The position numbers and the translations under genes were made by a program. A stretch of DNA of 64,000 nt from Shinella zoogloeoides. GTDB taxonomy: Bacteria; Pseudomonadota; Alphaproteobacteria; Rhizobiales; Rhizobiaceae. Under the pieces are notes generated by a model that saw nothing but the letters and a program-made list of their open reading frames with translations, did no database searches and had not been told where the DNA came from. Positions 18,030-26,508 of the stretch are shown here, one piece after another. The stretch's first letter is position 1. Every line of letters begins with the position of its first letter. The DNA lies in assembly GCF_022682305.1 (NCBI RefSeq), contig NZ_CP093529.1:186001-250000 (forward strand), given 5' to 3'.

Positions 18030-19382
18030 TCAGGCCGCCTTGCTGTGGGTGCGGGCCGACTGGTCGATATAGGCGTCGAAGGCGGCGGCGACGGCCCGGA
18101 TGATGAAGCGATGGTCCTGCCGCACGGCGACCGTACCGCCTTGGATATCGACGGCGCCGTCACTCAAGAGCGCGGCCAGCTTCGCATTGCCTTGCAGCAG
18201 CGGCGCGGCGTCGAAGCCGTGGTGGGCGGCGATGGCCGCGATGTCGGCGGAGAAATCGCACATCAGCCGCTCGATGATCTCCGCGCGTAGCCGGTCCTCG
18301 GCGGTCAGCCGGTAACCCTTGACGGTGGCGAGGCGGCCGGAGGCGATGCGCTGGGCGTAAACGCCCGGCGGCACCTCATTCTGGATATAGCCGTCCGGTG
18401 TGCGGCCGATGGCCGAGGCGCCGAAGCCGATCAGCGTCTCGCAGGCATCCGTCGTATAGCCTTGGAAGTTGCGGCGCAGCCGGCCGCGCCCGGCCGCGAC
18501 GGCGAGGCTGTCGCCGGGCAGCGCGTAGTGGTCGAGACCGATTCGGACATAGCCGGCCTCGGCAAGCGTTTCGGCGATCGCCTCGGCCTGCTCGGCGCGG
18601 GCGGGGGCGTCCGGCAAGGCGCGCTCGTCGATCAGCCGCTGGTGCTTCTTGAAGGAGGGGATATGGGCGTAGCCGAAGACGGCGAAGCGCTCCGGCCGCA
18701 TGGCGACGGCGGCCTTCGCCGTCGTGATGCAGGAGGCGACCGTCTGGTGCGGCAGGCCGTAGATCAGGTCGAAATTGATGCCGCCGACCCCGGCTGCGCG
18801 CAGCCGCGTCACCGCCTCGGCGGTCTGCGCCTCGCTCTGCATGCGGTTGATCGCCTTCTGCACGACGGGATCGAAGCTCTGCACGCCGAGGCTGGCGCGG
18901 GTGACGCCGGCCTTGCCGAGCGCGTCGGCCATTTCCGCCGTCAGCGTGCGCGGATCGATCTCGACGGCGATCTCCGCCCCGGCGGAAAGGCCGAAGCGGG
19001 TTTCCAAGAGGCCGATCAGGTCACGGAATTCCTCAGGCTGCATGATGGTCGGCGTGCCGCCGCCGAAATGGACGTGCCGGACCTTGAGACGGTTCCCGAC
19101 GCGTTCGGCGACGAGGTCGATCTCCTTTCGCAGCATGTCGATATAGTCGAGGATCGGCTCGTCGCGCTGGGTGATGGTGGTGTGGCAGCCGCAGTACCAG
19201 CACATGGAGCGACAGAAGGGAATGTGCAGGTAGAGCGAGGCATCCGTACCGGGCGCGATGTCGGAGAGCCAGTCGCCATAGGTGCCGGCGCCGACGACGG
19301 GCGCGAAGGCGGGCGCTGTCGGATAACTCGTGTAGCGCGGCAGGCGCGCCTCGCCGTATTTTTCGATCAGGGCCTGTTGCAT
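18030..19382 (-). CDS. hemN: Oxygen-independent coproporphyrinogen III dehydrogenase HemN
   Basis: A 450-residue radical-SAM enzyme. The cluster motif CRSMCWYC (C57, C61, C64) is followed by 'HFGGGTPT' and 'EIDPRTL', the HemN core. It decarboxylates coproporphyrinogen III to protoporphyrinogen IX without oxygen, supplying haem for NorCB and cbb3 oxidase during denitrification. GGAAAGGAAC precedes the ATG. An NnrR-type box with TAGGCT -10 at 20 nt stands upstream. A longer reading frame upstream would run through that promoter and is rejected. Confidence 0.95.
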   Translation of the reverse strand: MQQALIEKYGEARLPRYTSYPTAPAFAPVVGAGTYGDWLSDIAPGTDASLYLHIPFCRSMCWYCGCHTTITQRDEPILDYIDMLRKEIDLVAERVGNRLKVRHVHFGGGTPTIMQPEEFRDLIGLLETRFGLSAGAEIAVEIDPRTLTAEMADALGKAGVTRASLGVQSFDPVVQKAINRMQSEAQTAEAVTRLRAAGVGGINFDLIYGLPHQTVASCITTAKAAVAMRPERFAVFGYAHIPSFKKHQRLIDERALPDAPARAEQAEAIAETLAEAGYVRIGLDHYALPGDSLAVAAGRGRLRRNFQGYTTDACETLIGFGASAIGRTPDGYIQNEVPPGVYAQRIASGRLATVKGYRLTAEDRLRAEIIERLMCDFSADIAAIAAHHGFDAAPLLQGNAKLAALLSDGAVDIQGGTVAVRQDHRFIIRAVAAAFDAYIDQSARTHSKAA

Positions 19383-19413
19383 GCGTGTTCCTTTCCGTGT
19401 CTCGATTGGCGAA

Positions 19414-19455
19414 AGCCTAGGAGCGGGCGGCAGGTGCTTCTTTGCGAAAAGCCAA
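19414..19455 (-). promoter_or_regulatory. NnrR-type box and promoter of hemN
   Basis: The plus-strand dyad TTGCGAAAAGCCAA (19442-19455) reads TTG-N8-CAA. On the minus strand CAAAG is followed by 20 nt and TAGGCT (plus-strand 19414-19419), giving a predicted start about 25 nt upstream of the hemN ATG. Confidence 0.72.
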
Positions 19456-19490
19456 GCAACGGGGTGGAACGCCGTGAAATCCGGAATTGT

Positions 19491-19532
19491 TTGCGCGGGG
19501 TCAAAGTGGCGGGCGGGCCACGAGGTTAGCGT
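19491..19532 (+). promoter_or_regulatory. NnrR-type box and promoter of the DUF2249 operon
   Basis: TTGCGCGGGGTCAA (19491-19504) is a TTG-N8-CAA dyad with one degenerate half. CAAAG is followed after exactly 20 nt by TAGCGT (19527-19532), as in the other promoters of the set. Predicted start near 19539, about 67 nt before the first gene. Confidence 0.62.
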
Positions 19533-19605
19533 CAGGCGGTTCCGGTCGGGTCGGGCCGTGCCTCTCCGGAACGGGATCGGAGCGGCCGGGACGGAACAGC
19601 AGAAT

Positions 19606-19884
19606 ATGTCAGAGACCCTGGACAAACCCCTGATCGACGTGCGCGTCATTCCCCCGCGCGAGCGTCATCCGCGCATCTTCGGCATGCTCGGCGCGCTGAC
19701 GCCCGGCCAGTCGATGCTGATCACCAGCGACCATGACCCGCGCCCGCTACACTACCAGCTTGAGACGAATTTCCCCGGCCAGTTCGGTTGGGATTATCTC
19801 GAGCAGGGGCCGGAAGTCTGGCGCGTCGAGATCGACCGGCTGGAAGACGGCGGCTGCGACTGCTGCTGCGGCTCGGATCACTGA
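19606..19884 (+). CDS. DUF2249 domain protein with C-terminal cysteine cluster
   Basis: A 92-residue protein matching the DUF2249 pattern ('IDVRVIPPRERHPRIFGMLGALTPGQSMLITSDHDPRPL', then 'HYQLE', 'PGQFGWDYLEQGPEVWRVEI'). It ends in GGCDCCCGSDH, a dense cysteine cluster (C84, C86, C87, C88) that could bind metal. DUF2249 proteins are frequent beside nitrite/NO reduction genes, but their biochemical role is not established. First gene of a four-gene operon divergent from hemN. Confidence 0.82.
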   Translation: MSETLDKPLIDVRVIPPRERHPRIFGMLGALTPGQSMLITSDHDPRPLHYQLETNFPGQFGWDYLEQGPEVWRVEIDRLEDGGCDCCCGSDH

Positions 19885-19908
19885 AACAAGCGCGGCGAGG
19901 GAACCGAC

Positions 19909-21267
19909 ATGCCGGGCGCAACACTTTCCCGCTGGACCATGTCCTACTTCGCCGCCGCCTGCCTCATGCTCGTTCTCGGGCAGGGGTTGATGGTGGCCGG
20001 CTACGGCTATCCCTTCGCCGATGTGAGCGCGCCGGAAACGCTGGCGCTCGTCCATGTCGTCGTCATCGGCTGGCTGAGCCTGCTGATGGCCGGCGCGCTC
20101 CTGCAATTCGTGCCCGTGCTGGTCGCCCGGCCGATTGTCGGCGGACGTTTCGCCGCGCCGGCCCTCGTGCTGCTTCTCGGCGGACTGGGCACCCTTGTCG
20201 GCGGGTTCGTCTCGCTGTCGGGGGCGGTCGACCTGCCGCTTCCTCTCCTGCCCGCTGGCGGCGCGCTGCTGCTTGCGGGCTTCGGCCTGTTCGGCGCCAT
20301 CCTCGCCGCGACGCTTCATGCCGCGCGGCCTCTCTCGCTTCCCGCCCGCTTCGTCGCCACTGGTCTTGCCGCGCTTGTCGGCGCTGCTCTTCTCGGCGCC
20401 GCCTTCACATTTGTGCTGTCCGGCGTCGTGGAAAGCCTGCCCCTCGCGCGGCTCGTCGCCGAGGGCGTCGGCCTCCATGCGGCGCTCGGCCTCGGCGGCT
20501 GGCTGAGCGCGACGGCGGTGGGGGTCAGCTACCGGCTGTTCTCGATGTTCCTGCTCGCCCCCGAGATCGACCGGACGACGAGCCGCGCCGCCTGGTGGGG
20601 GATGAGCCTTGCCACCGGCCTCGTCGCAACGGCGGCAGTGCTGGTGCTGAGCGGGATTCTCGGTGCGGCCTTTTTCTTTGCCGCCGCGCTGCTGCTGGCG
20701 CTGGTGGCGGTTGTCCTCTACGGCGCAGATGTCGTACATATCTACCGGGCGCGCAAGCGCAAGCAGGCGGAGTTGAACATCCGCGCGAGCCTTGCCGCTC
20801 TCGGCCTCTTCGCCCTGTCCCTGCTTCTTCTCAACGTGCCGGCGTTGCGGGCGGGCGACCTGCTGCCGGCCGTCGTCTATCTCTTCGTGTTCGGCTGGCT
20901 CACCGGGCTGGGCCTCGCCCAGCTCTACAAGATCGTCGCCTTCCTCACTTGGCTGGAGGCCTACGGGCCGCTGCTCGGCCGCGCGCCGGTGCCGCGGGTG
21001 CAGGATCTTGTCGACGAGCACCGTGCGCATATCCTGTTCCGGGTCTATTATGGCGCGGTGGTGGTGGCGGCGCTGGCGCTTGCCATGGGTGCGGCGGGTC
21101 TTTTCCGTGCGGCGGTCGCGGCGCAGCTTCTTGCGACGCTCTGCCTCATTCGCGAGTTCGTCCGGGCGCGCCGCCTCACCGTCGTGCCGGCCGCCCTGCG
21201 CGCACCGGCCGGCATGGTGCGCCCGCACCTCTTCCTCCCTCTATCCGTTTGCCAAGGAGATAAATGA
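19909..21267 (+). CDS. Polytopic membrane protein of the denitrification cluster (distant haem-copper/NnrS-like)
   Basis: A 452-residue protein with about 12 hydrophobic segments. Few membrane histidines are present: H49 in 'LALVHVVVIGWLSLLMAGALLQF', H137, and H190 in 'GVGLHAALGLGGW'. The 'VHVVVIGWLSL' helix resembles haem-ligating helices of subunit I-type and NnrS-type proteins, but no complete copper-centre motif is seen, so enzymatic NO reduction is not supported. Conserved by position with DUF2249 partners and overlapping the next gene. Function unknown; a haem- or NO-handling membrane factor is a hypothesis. Confidence 0.7.
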   Translation: MPGATLSRWTMSYFAAACLMLVLGQGLMVAGYGYPFADVSAPETLALVHVVVIGWLSLLMAGALLQFVPVLVARPIVGGRFAAPALVLLLGGLGTLVGGFVSLSGAVDLPLPLLPAGGALLLAGFGLFGAILAATLHAARPLSLPARFVATGLAALVGAALLGAAFTFVLSGVVESLPLARLVAEGVGLHAALGLGGWLSATAVGVSYRLFSMFLLAPEIDRTTSRAAWWGMSLATGLVATAAVLVLSGILGAAFFFAAALLLALVAVVLYGADVVHIYRARKRKQAELNIRASLAALGLFALSLLLLNVPALRAGDLLPAVVYLFVFGWLTGLGLAQLYKIVAFLTWLEAYGPLLGRAPVPRVQDLVDEHRAHILFRVYYGAVVVAALALAMGAAGLFRAAVAAQLLATLCLIREFVRARRLTVVPAALRAPAGMVRPHLFLPLSVCQGDK

Positions 21268-21800
21268 TGTCCGAGACTTCAACCGGGATCGCGCCGCATG
21301 TGCTCGATGTGCGCCCGATCCTCAAGAGCGGCGGGGAGCCGTTCCAGGCGATCATGCAGGCCGTGCAGGGGCTGCAGCCGGGGCAGGGGCTGAAGCTGCT
21401 GGCCACCTTTCGCCCCGTGCCGCTGTTTCGCGTGATGCAGGGCCGCGGCTTCGACCACGAGGACCGCGAGATCGGAGGCGGAGACTGGGAGGTGCTCTTC
21501 ACGCCGCAGGCGGAGGCCGCGCCCGTCGAAATCTCCGTCGATGCGGACCGTCCGGAAACCTGGCCGGATCCCTCCGACCATCTGGACCTTTCCGATCTCG
21601 ATCCGCCGGAGCCGATGGTGCGCATCCTTGCGGCGGTCGAGGCGATGGAGCCGGGTGAGGTGCTCTTCGCCGTGCTTTCGCGCGAGCCGGTCTTCCTCTT
21701 CCCCGAACTGACGCGGCGCGGCCACCAGTGGGCGGGCAATTTCGACGAAACGGGAGCCGCCTACCGCATCCTCGTGCGGATCGGCGAAGCAAAGGCTTGA
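21267..21800 (+). CDS. Tandem DUF2249 domain protein
   Basis: A 177-residue protein with two DUF2249 units: 'VLDVRPILKSGGEPFQAIMQAVQGLQPGQGLKLLATFRPVPLF' with 'WEVLFT' in the first half, and 'PEPMVRILAAVEAMEPGEVLFAVLSREPVFLFPEL' with 'YRILVRIG' in the second. GGAG at 21256-21259 favours the second of two adjacent ATGs (21264 or 21267). It overlaps the preceding membrane-protein stop. The duplicated architecture next to a single-domain paralogue suggests a multi-domain complex; function unknown. Confidence 0.82.
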   Translation: MSETSTGIAPHVLDVRPILKSGGEPFQAIMQAVQGLQPGQGLKLLATFRPVPLFRVMQGRGFDHEDREIGGGDWEVLFTPQAEAAPVEISVDADRPETWPDPSDHLDLSDLDPPEPMVRILAAVEAMEPGEVLFAVLSREPVFLFPELTRRGHQWAGNFDETGAAYRILVRIGEAKA

Positions 21801-21805
21801 CGGTC

Positions 21806-22081
21806 ATGGAAGAGGCGGACATCCGGGACGCGCTGCGCGTCATCATCGACCCCGAGATCGGCAAGAACATCGTCGATCTCGGGCTGGTCTATGATATTTC
21901 CGTGGAGAGGGGCGGCGTGGTTCGCGTCAGCATGACGACGACGACGCGGTTCTGTCCGGCGAGCGACTTCCTTCGGGAGGCGGTGGAGGTCTGCGTGGCC
22001 TCCCTGCCGGGAGTGACCAAGGCCGAGGTGCAGCTGACCTATGAGCCGCCCTGGACGCCTGACAGGATGGAATTGGCGTAA
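21806..22081 (+). CDS. MIP18/DUF59 family metal-sulfur cluster assembly protein
   Basis: A 91-residue single-domain DUF59 protein with the family signature 'DIRDALRVIIDPEIGKNIVDLGLVYDI' and a conserved cysteine in 'TTTRFCPASDFL'. Relatives (SufT, PaaD, eukaryotic MIP18) assist Fe-S cluster assembly or transfer. It follows the double-DUF2249 gene by 5 nt and is the last gene before a bidirectional terminator, so a maturation role for a metal centre in this operon is likely. The client is unknown. Confidence 0.85.
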   Translation: MEEADIRDALRVIIDPEIGKNIVDLGLVYDISVERGGVVRVSMTTTTRFCPASDFLREAVEVCVASLPGVTKAEVQLTYEPPWTPDRMELA

Positions 22082-22084
22082 GCA

Positions 22085-22115
22085 AATCGGCCCGGAGACA
22101 ATCTCCGGGCCGATT
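22085..22115. terminator. Bidirectional terminator between the DUF59 gene and nnrS
   Basis: A perfect 14-bp stem, AATCGGCCCGGAGA with TCTCCGGGCCGATT, and a 3-nt loop lie between convergent genes. Short T-rich sequence follows in both directions. Confidence 0.85.
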
Positions 22116-22120
22116 GCGTT

Positions 22121-23326
22121 TCAGACCGGTGCGCGGCGCTTGCGCGCAAGGATCGGTGCGTATTCCAGCCCGTAGAGGCCGAAGGCGGCGATCCAGAGCA
22201 GGCCGGACGCGGCGTAGAAGGCGGGAGCCATGTCCGGCAGAAGCTCTGCGAGCGGACGCACCAGCGCGCACAGGATGAGGGCCGCGTAGGAGGCGACGGT
22301 GAGCTTGGAGGCGATAAGGGCGCGGCCGGTATGGCCGAGGCTTGCCCGCGTCATCACCGCCAGCATCATGCAGGCGATGGCGCCGACGGAGAGCAGGTGC
22401 AGCACCGAGCGCTCCTCCAGATAGCCGAGCGCGCTGAGGGCGATGGAGAAGAGGCCCAGCGGCACGAAGAGATAGGCGATGTGGAGGATGACCAGGATCG
22501 GCTCACGCGCCGTCGTCCAGCCGCGCCAGCGGTGAAGGCGGATGCAATGGAGCGCGGCGGCGGCAAGACCGACAAACGCCGTTGCCGGATGATCGGGCCG
22601 TACGGCCCACACGCCGAGGGCGGCGGTGCCGACGAGGATCGCGGTCATGTCGAACCGGTTGTAGGGGACCGGGAAGTCCGTGCGCCCGACCTTGTTGAGC
22701 CAGTTGCGCGTGAAGCTCGGCAGGATGCGCCCGCCGACGATCATCACCAGCACGACATACGCGGAGACGGCGAGCCGGATCGCCATGTAGCTATGCTCCC
22801 CGTCGATCGCCGCCACATGATAGAGAGCGTTGGCGAGCGAAAGGGCCAGCAGTCCGCCGAGCACCTTCAGGTCCTTCCACTTGCGCCCGGCCACGACCTC
22901 GCGTGTGCAGATGGCGAGGAGGGCGGGTAGGAAGAGCGCGTCGACGGCGGCCGCGACGGCGACGCCGAGCATGTCGGATGCGAGAAGCGCGATGCGCCCG
23001 GCGCACCACAGGGCGAAAAGCCCGCCGAGCGGCCAGCCGGAGACCGGCAGGCGTCCCGTCCAGTTGGGTACCGCCGTCAAAAGGAAGCCGGCGAGCACGG
23101 CGGAGGCGAAGCCGAAGAGCATTTCATGGGCGTGCCAGTTGGCCGCGCCATACTCTTCCGCAAGCGTGAGATGACCGCTGATCGCCGCGATCCACAAGGT
23201 CATGGCGGCGATGGCCCAGAGCGCGCCGCCGAGGAAGAACGGCCGGAAGCCGTAGGAGAAAAGCACCGGGCCGGTGCGGGAAAGGCCACGCGGAACGGGG
23301 CGGCTGACGGAGGGACTTGGGGGCAT
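22121..23326 (-). CDS. nnrS: NnrS family haem-copper membrane protein
   Basis: A 401-residue, 12-segment membrane protein. '[17 protein letters not shown]', '[11 protein letters not shown]', '[12 protein letters not shown]' and 'RASLGHTGR' are NnrS signatures; the two histidines in NWHAHEM are likely haem or metal ligands. NnrS proteins protect cells from NO/nitrosative stress and are regulated by NnrR. AAGGAAAGAG precedes the ATG at 23326. The promoter has an NnrR-type box and a TTAGAAC -10 region; divergent from nirK. Confidence 0.93.
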   Translation of the reverse strand: MPPSPSVSRPVPRGLSRTGPVLFSYGFRPFFLGGALWAIAAMTLWIAAISGHLTLAEEYGAANWHAHEMLFGFASAVLAGFLLTAVPNWTGRLPVSGWPLGGLFALWCAGRIALLASDMLGVAVAAAVDALFLPALLAICTREVVAGRKWKDLKVLGGLLALSLANALYHVAAIDGEHSYMAIRLAVSAYVVLVMIVGGRILPSFTRNWLNKVGRTDFPVPYNRFDMTAILVGTAALGVWAVRPDHPATAFVGLAAAALHCIRLHRWRGWTTAREPILVILHIAYLFVPLGLFSIALSALGYLEERSVLHLLSVGAIACMMLAVMTRASLGHTGRALIASKLTVASYAALILCALVRPLAELLPDMAPAFYAASGLLWIAAFGLYGLEYAPILARKRRAPV

Positions 23327-23357
23327 GGTCGTCTCTTTCCTTTGCAATCGTCAGCTT

Positions 23358-23399
23358 GTTCTAAGGGAGGCGAGGGGCGTTTTCTTTGCGAGATGGCAA
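23358..23399 (-). promoter_or_regulatory. NnrR-type box and promoter of nnrS
   Basis: The palindrome TTGCGAGATGGCAA (23386-23399) lies in CTTTG...CAAAG. Reading the minus strand, CAAAG is followed by 20 nt and TAGAAC (plus-strand 23358-23363), matching the norC promoter. The predicted start leaves a leader of about 25 nt. Confidence 0.8.
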
Positions 23400-23447
23400 A
23401 GAGCAAATTGCGCCTGCCAAAATGCCGCAGCAACCGGAAAGGGTAAT

Positions 23448-23488
23448 TTGAGCCATCACAAAGAGGCCTGCGCGAATGCTCCTAAAAC
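23448..23488 (+). promoter_or_regulatory. NnrR-type box and promoter of nirK
   Basis: TTGAGCCATCACAA (23448-23461) is a TTG-N8-CAA dyad followed, 19 nt after CAAAG, by TAAAAC (23483-23488). The predicted start near 23495 gives a 46-nt leader. The less symmetric left half suggests a weaker site than that of nnrS. Confidence 0.66.
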
Positions 23489-23540
23489 AGAGGGGACAGG
23501 GCGGACACATCGCCCCGTCCTTTCGAAAAGGAGATTACCA

Positions 23541-24683
23541 ATGACCGAGCAGTTTCAGATGACACGCCGTACGATCCTCGGCGGAGCCGCCTTTGCCGGC
23601 GTCCTGACGCCGATCATTGCGGCGTCGATGGCCCGCGCCGAAGGCGGCGCGATCGAAACGAACGCCGCTGCGACCGCGGCCGATATCGCCAAGCTGGAGC
23701 GCGTGAAGGTTGAGCTGGTCAAGCCGCCCTTCGTGCATGCCCACACCCAGAAGGCCGAGGGCGGCCCGAAGGTCTATGAATTCACCCTGAAGATCGAGGA
23801 AAAGAAGATGATCCTCGACGACAAGGGCACGGAAGTTCATGCCATGACCTTCAACGGCTCGGTTCCCGGCCCGCTGATGGTCGTGCACCAGAACGACTAT
23901 GTCGAGCTGACCCTGATCAACCCCGAGACCAACGAGCTGCAGCACAATATCGACTTCCATGCGGCCACCGGCGCGCTTGGCGGCGGTGCGCTGACGGTGG
24001 TCAACCCGGGCGAAAGCACGGTCCTGCGCTTCAAGGCCACCAAGGCGGGCGTCTTTGTCTACCACTGCGCACCTCCCGGAATGGTGCCCTGGCACGTTGC
24101 TTCGGGCATGAACGGCGCCATCATGGTACTGCCGCGCGAAGGCCTGACCGATGGCCACGGCAAGGAGCTGACCTATGACCACGTCTACTATGTCGGCGAG
24201 CAGGACTTCTATGTGCCTCGCGATGCGGACGGGAACTACAAGAAGTACGCCAGCGTCGGCGAATCGTATACCGACACGCTGGCGGTCATGCGGACCCTCA
24301 CCCCGAGCCATATCGTCTTCAACGGCGCCGTGGGCGCACTGACCGGCGACAACGCGCTCAAGGCCAAGGTGGGCGACAAGGTGCTTGTCGTGCATTCGCA
24401 GGCCAACCGCGACACCCGCCCGCACCTCATCGGCGGCCATGGTGACTACGTCTGGCAGACCGGCAAGTTCCACAACCCGCCGGATGTCGACCAGGAAACC
24501 TGGTTCATTCCGGGCGGCACGGCTGGCGCGGCCTTCTACACCTTCCAGCAGCCGGGCATCTACGCCTATGTGAACCACAACCTCATCGAGGCGTTCGAAC
24601 TGGGCGCGGCCGGTCACTTCGCGGTCACCGGCGACTGGAACGACGACCTGATGACCTCGGTCACGCCGCCGACCGGCGCCTGA
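23541..24683 (+). CDS. nirK: Copper-containing nitrite reductase NirK
   Basis: A 380-residue periplasmic enzyme reducing nitrite to NO. It has a Tat-type signal ([11 protein letters not shown], cleavage near ARA-EGG) and two cupredoxin domains. Copper ligands are readable: type 1 H135, C176, H185 and M190; type 2 H140, H175 and H346; the proton-relay aspartate is D138. AAGGAG is 8 nt before the ATG at 23541. It is followed by nirV. The enzyme makes the NO that NorCB consumes and that NnrR and NsrR sense. Confidence 0.97.
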   Translation: MTEQFQMTRRTILGGAAFAGVLTPIIAASMARAEGGAIETNAAATAADIAKLERVKVELVKPPFVHAHTQKAEGGPKVYEFTLKIEEKKMILDDKGTEVHAMTFNGSVPGPLMVVHQNDYVELTLINPETNELQHNIDFHAATGALGGGALTVVNPGESTVLRFKATKAGVFVYHCAPPGMVPWHVASGMNGAIMVLPREGLTDGHGKELTYDHVYYVGEQDFYVPRDADGNYKKYASVGESYTDTLAVMRTLTPSHIVFNGAVGALTGDNALKAKVGDKVLVVHSQANRDTRPHLIGGHGDYVWQTGKFHNPPDVDQETWFIPGGTAGAAFYTFQQPGIYAYVNHNLIEAFELGAAGHFAVTGDWNDDLMTSVTPPTGA

Positions 24684-24696
24684 CCCATCCGACAAC

Positions 24697-24725
24697 GATG
24701 CGCCCGCCGCTGCGGCGGGCGCATC
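24697..24725 (+). terminator. Hairpin between nirK and nirV
   Basis: GATGCGCCCGCCG pairs with CGGCGGGCGCATC around a 3-nt loop, followed by TTCCCC. The 13-bp stem is strong but the U-tract is poor; it probably attenuates read-through into nirV and stabilises nirK mRNA. Confidence 0.6.
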
Positions 24726-24789
24726 TTCCCCAATCGGTGCCGCACCCGGGCGCCGAACGACCGTCCGGGTGAAGCGCGAGGAGGCCATC

Positions 24790-25704
24790 ATGGCTGCGCT
24801 GACTTCGAAACCCCTGATCCCTTGGACATCGCTTGCATTGCCCGCCATCCTGCTGGCCGCCTTGGCCACGACGGTGGCCGTCAAGGCCGATCTCGTCGGT
24901 GCTGCGCCCGCCGGCCCCGTGCTGGACGAACCGCTGACGGTGGAAATCGCGCCGCGCAGCTTCGACTATCGCGACAGTGGTGAGTTCTTCCGCAACGGTT
25001 TCGCCGTGGACGGACCGGTCCGGAGCGTCACCGTGCGCCGACCGCTGACCATCATGAAATTCCAGGTGACGGCCGCCGACTATGGCCGCTGCGTCGCCGA
25101 CGGCGCCTGCCCGCCGGCCGAGCCGGGCTTTGCGCCCGGGGATGCCACCACTACGCCGGTGACCGGCGTCAGCTACGACGATGCCATCGCCTATGCCGGC
25201 TGGCTGAGCGCCCGCACGGGCGAGGTCTGGACGCTGCCGACCGATCGGGACCTTGCCTTCGCCGCCGGCACGCGCTTCCCCGATGACGCCCTCGGCGTGG
25301 ATATCGACAGCACCAACCCTGCCGACCGCTGGCTCGCCGACTATCGCCGCGAGGCGGCGCGCAAGGCCTCGCGCGACCCCGTGCCGCAGACGCTCGGCAG
25401 ATTCGGAGAGAACGAATACGGCTTCGCCGACTTTGCCGGCAATGTCTGGGAATGGACAGGGACATGCAACCGCCGCGTCAATCTCGACAGGAAGGGCGAG
25501 GTGCTGAACGACGTCTCGTCGTGCGGCATTTATGTCGCCAGCGGCAAGCATAGGGCGGCGATGAGTTCGTTCGTGCGCAACCCCAAGGGTGGCGGCTGTG
25601 CGGTCGGCGTGCCGCCGGACAATGTCGGCTTCCGGCTGGTCAAGGATACGCGCTGGTATGCGCCGCTGCTTGCGGCACTTCGCGCACGTGGAATGCCGGT
25701 CTGA
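24790..25704 (+). CDS. nirV: NirV-type formylglycine-generating-enzyme-like protein
   Basis: A 304-residue protein with an N-terminal signal/anchor and an FGE-sulfatase domain: 'TIMKFQVTAADYGRCVADG', 'PVTGVSYDDAIAYAGWLS', 'NEYGFADFAGNVWEWT' and 'NVGFRLVKD'. In denitrifiers this family sits directly downstream of nirK and is called NirV; it is not strictly required for nitrite reduction and its role is unclear. GAGGAGG precedes the ATG at 24790, preferred over an in-frame GTG at 24769. Confidence 0.9.
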   Translation: MAALTSKPLIPWTSLALPAILLAALATTVAVKADLVGAAPAGPVLDEPLTVEIAPRSFDYRDSGEFFRNGFAVDGPVRSVTVRRPLTIMKFQVTAADYGRCVADGACPPAEPGFAPGDATTTPVTGVSYDDAIAYAGWLSARTGEVWTLPTDRDLAFAAGTRFPDDALGVDIDSTNPADRWLADYRREAARKASRDPVPQTLGRFGENEYGFADFAGNVWEWTGTCNRRVNLDRKGEVLNDVSSCGIYVASGKHRAAMSSFVRNPKGGGCAVGVPPDNVGFRLVKDTRWYAPLLAALRARGMPV

Positions 25705-25773
25705 ACTTTCGACCGGGCGTAAGGCGTGATAGGAGTCCGGTGACTTTCACGCCGACGCGAGAGGAACACGATC

Positions 25774-26469
25774 TTGAAGATTGACCGGACCGTCGTCCGG
25801 TCGCTCGCCCTGTTCGACCGGATGAGCGACGACGACCTCGACAGACTGCTGAACCATGCGACCGCACGGCGCGTCGCGCAGGGCGATGCCGTCTTCGAGC
25901 AGGGCCAGCAGGCGGCGAGCTTCTTCCTGCTGCTGCACGGCCGTCTCAAGGTGACGCAGGTGACGGCGGACGGCCAGCAGATCATCGTGCGCGTGGTGCA
26001 TCCGGGCGACCTGTTCGGCTTCGCCAAGGCGCTGCAGCGCACGGACTACCCCGGCACGGCCAAGGCGGCGACGGAAAGCGTCATCCTCGGCTGGCCGACG
26101 GATTTGTGGCCGCATTTCGTCGAGCAGAATCCCCGCCTCGCCGTCACCGCCATGCAGACGATCGGCCAGCGGCTGGAGGAAGCCCATACCCGCATCCGCG
26201 AAATGTCGACGCAGGAGGTGGAGCGGCGCGTCGCCCATGCCGTGCTGCGCCTTTCCAAGCAGGCGGGCCGGAAGGAAGGCGAGGGCATCCGCATCGATTT
26301 TCCGATCTCGCGGCAGGACATCGCCGAGATGACCGGAACGACGCTGCACACCGTCTCGCGCATCCTCAGCGCCTGGGAATCGCAAGGACTCGTCGAGGGC
26401 GGGCGGCAGAAGCTGCTGATCCTCGACCTGAGCGGCCTGTCCGCGCTCGCCGAGGGCGCGCGAGAGTGA
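25774..26469 (+). CDS. nnrR: Crp/Fnr-family regulator, NnrR-like
   Basis: A 231-residue regulator with an N-terminal cyclic-nucleotide-like sensor domain ('LFDRMSDDDLDRLL', 'GDLFGFAKAL') and a C-terminal helix-turn-helix 'SRQDIAEMTGTTLHTVSRILSAWESQGLV'. It contains no cysteine, so it is not an Fe-S FNR; the recognition helix HTVSR fits NnrR. NnrR proteins activate nir and nor genes in response to NO through TTG-type dyads, matching the six boxes in this window. The start is TTG with GAGGAA 8 nt upstream; no dyad is seen before its own gene. Confidence 0.85.
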   Translation: MKIDRTVVRSLALFDRMSDDDLDRLLNHATARRVAQGDAVFEQGQQAASFFLLLHGRLKVTQVTADGQQIIVRVVHPGDLFGFAKALQRTDYPGTAKAATESVILGWPTDLWPHFVEQNPRLAVTAMQTIGQRLEEAHTRIREMSTQEVERRVAHAVLRLSKQAGRKEGEGIRIDFPISRQDIAEMTGTTLHTVSRILSAWESQGLVEGGRQKLLILDLSGLSALAEGARE

Positions 26470-26476
26470 GGCAGGG

Positions 26477-26498
26477 TGCCGGGCGTTTCCGCCCGGCA
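26477..26498. terminator. Hairpin between convergent nnrR and cupredoxin genes
   Basis: TGCCGGGCG pairs with CGCCCGGCA around a TTTC loop, with ACGGTTTT on the plus-strand side. A likely terminator of nnrR and possibly of the minus-strand operon. Confidence 0.65.
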
Positions 26499-26508
26499 AC
26501 GGTTTTCG

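Noticed and set aside
19909..21267. A second NO reductase or oxidase catalytic subunit
   Set aside because: It has membrane histidines and about 12 segments, but lacks the six conserved histidines and the active-site motifs of haem-copper oxidases.
23408..23420. TTGCGCCTGCCAA as another NnrR-type box upstream of nirK
   Set aside because: The spacer is 7, not 8, giving a 13-nt dyad, and no TAG/TAA-type -10 follows at 19-20 nt. The site at 23448-23461 fits better.
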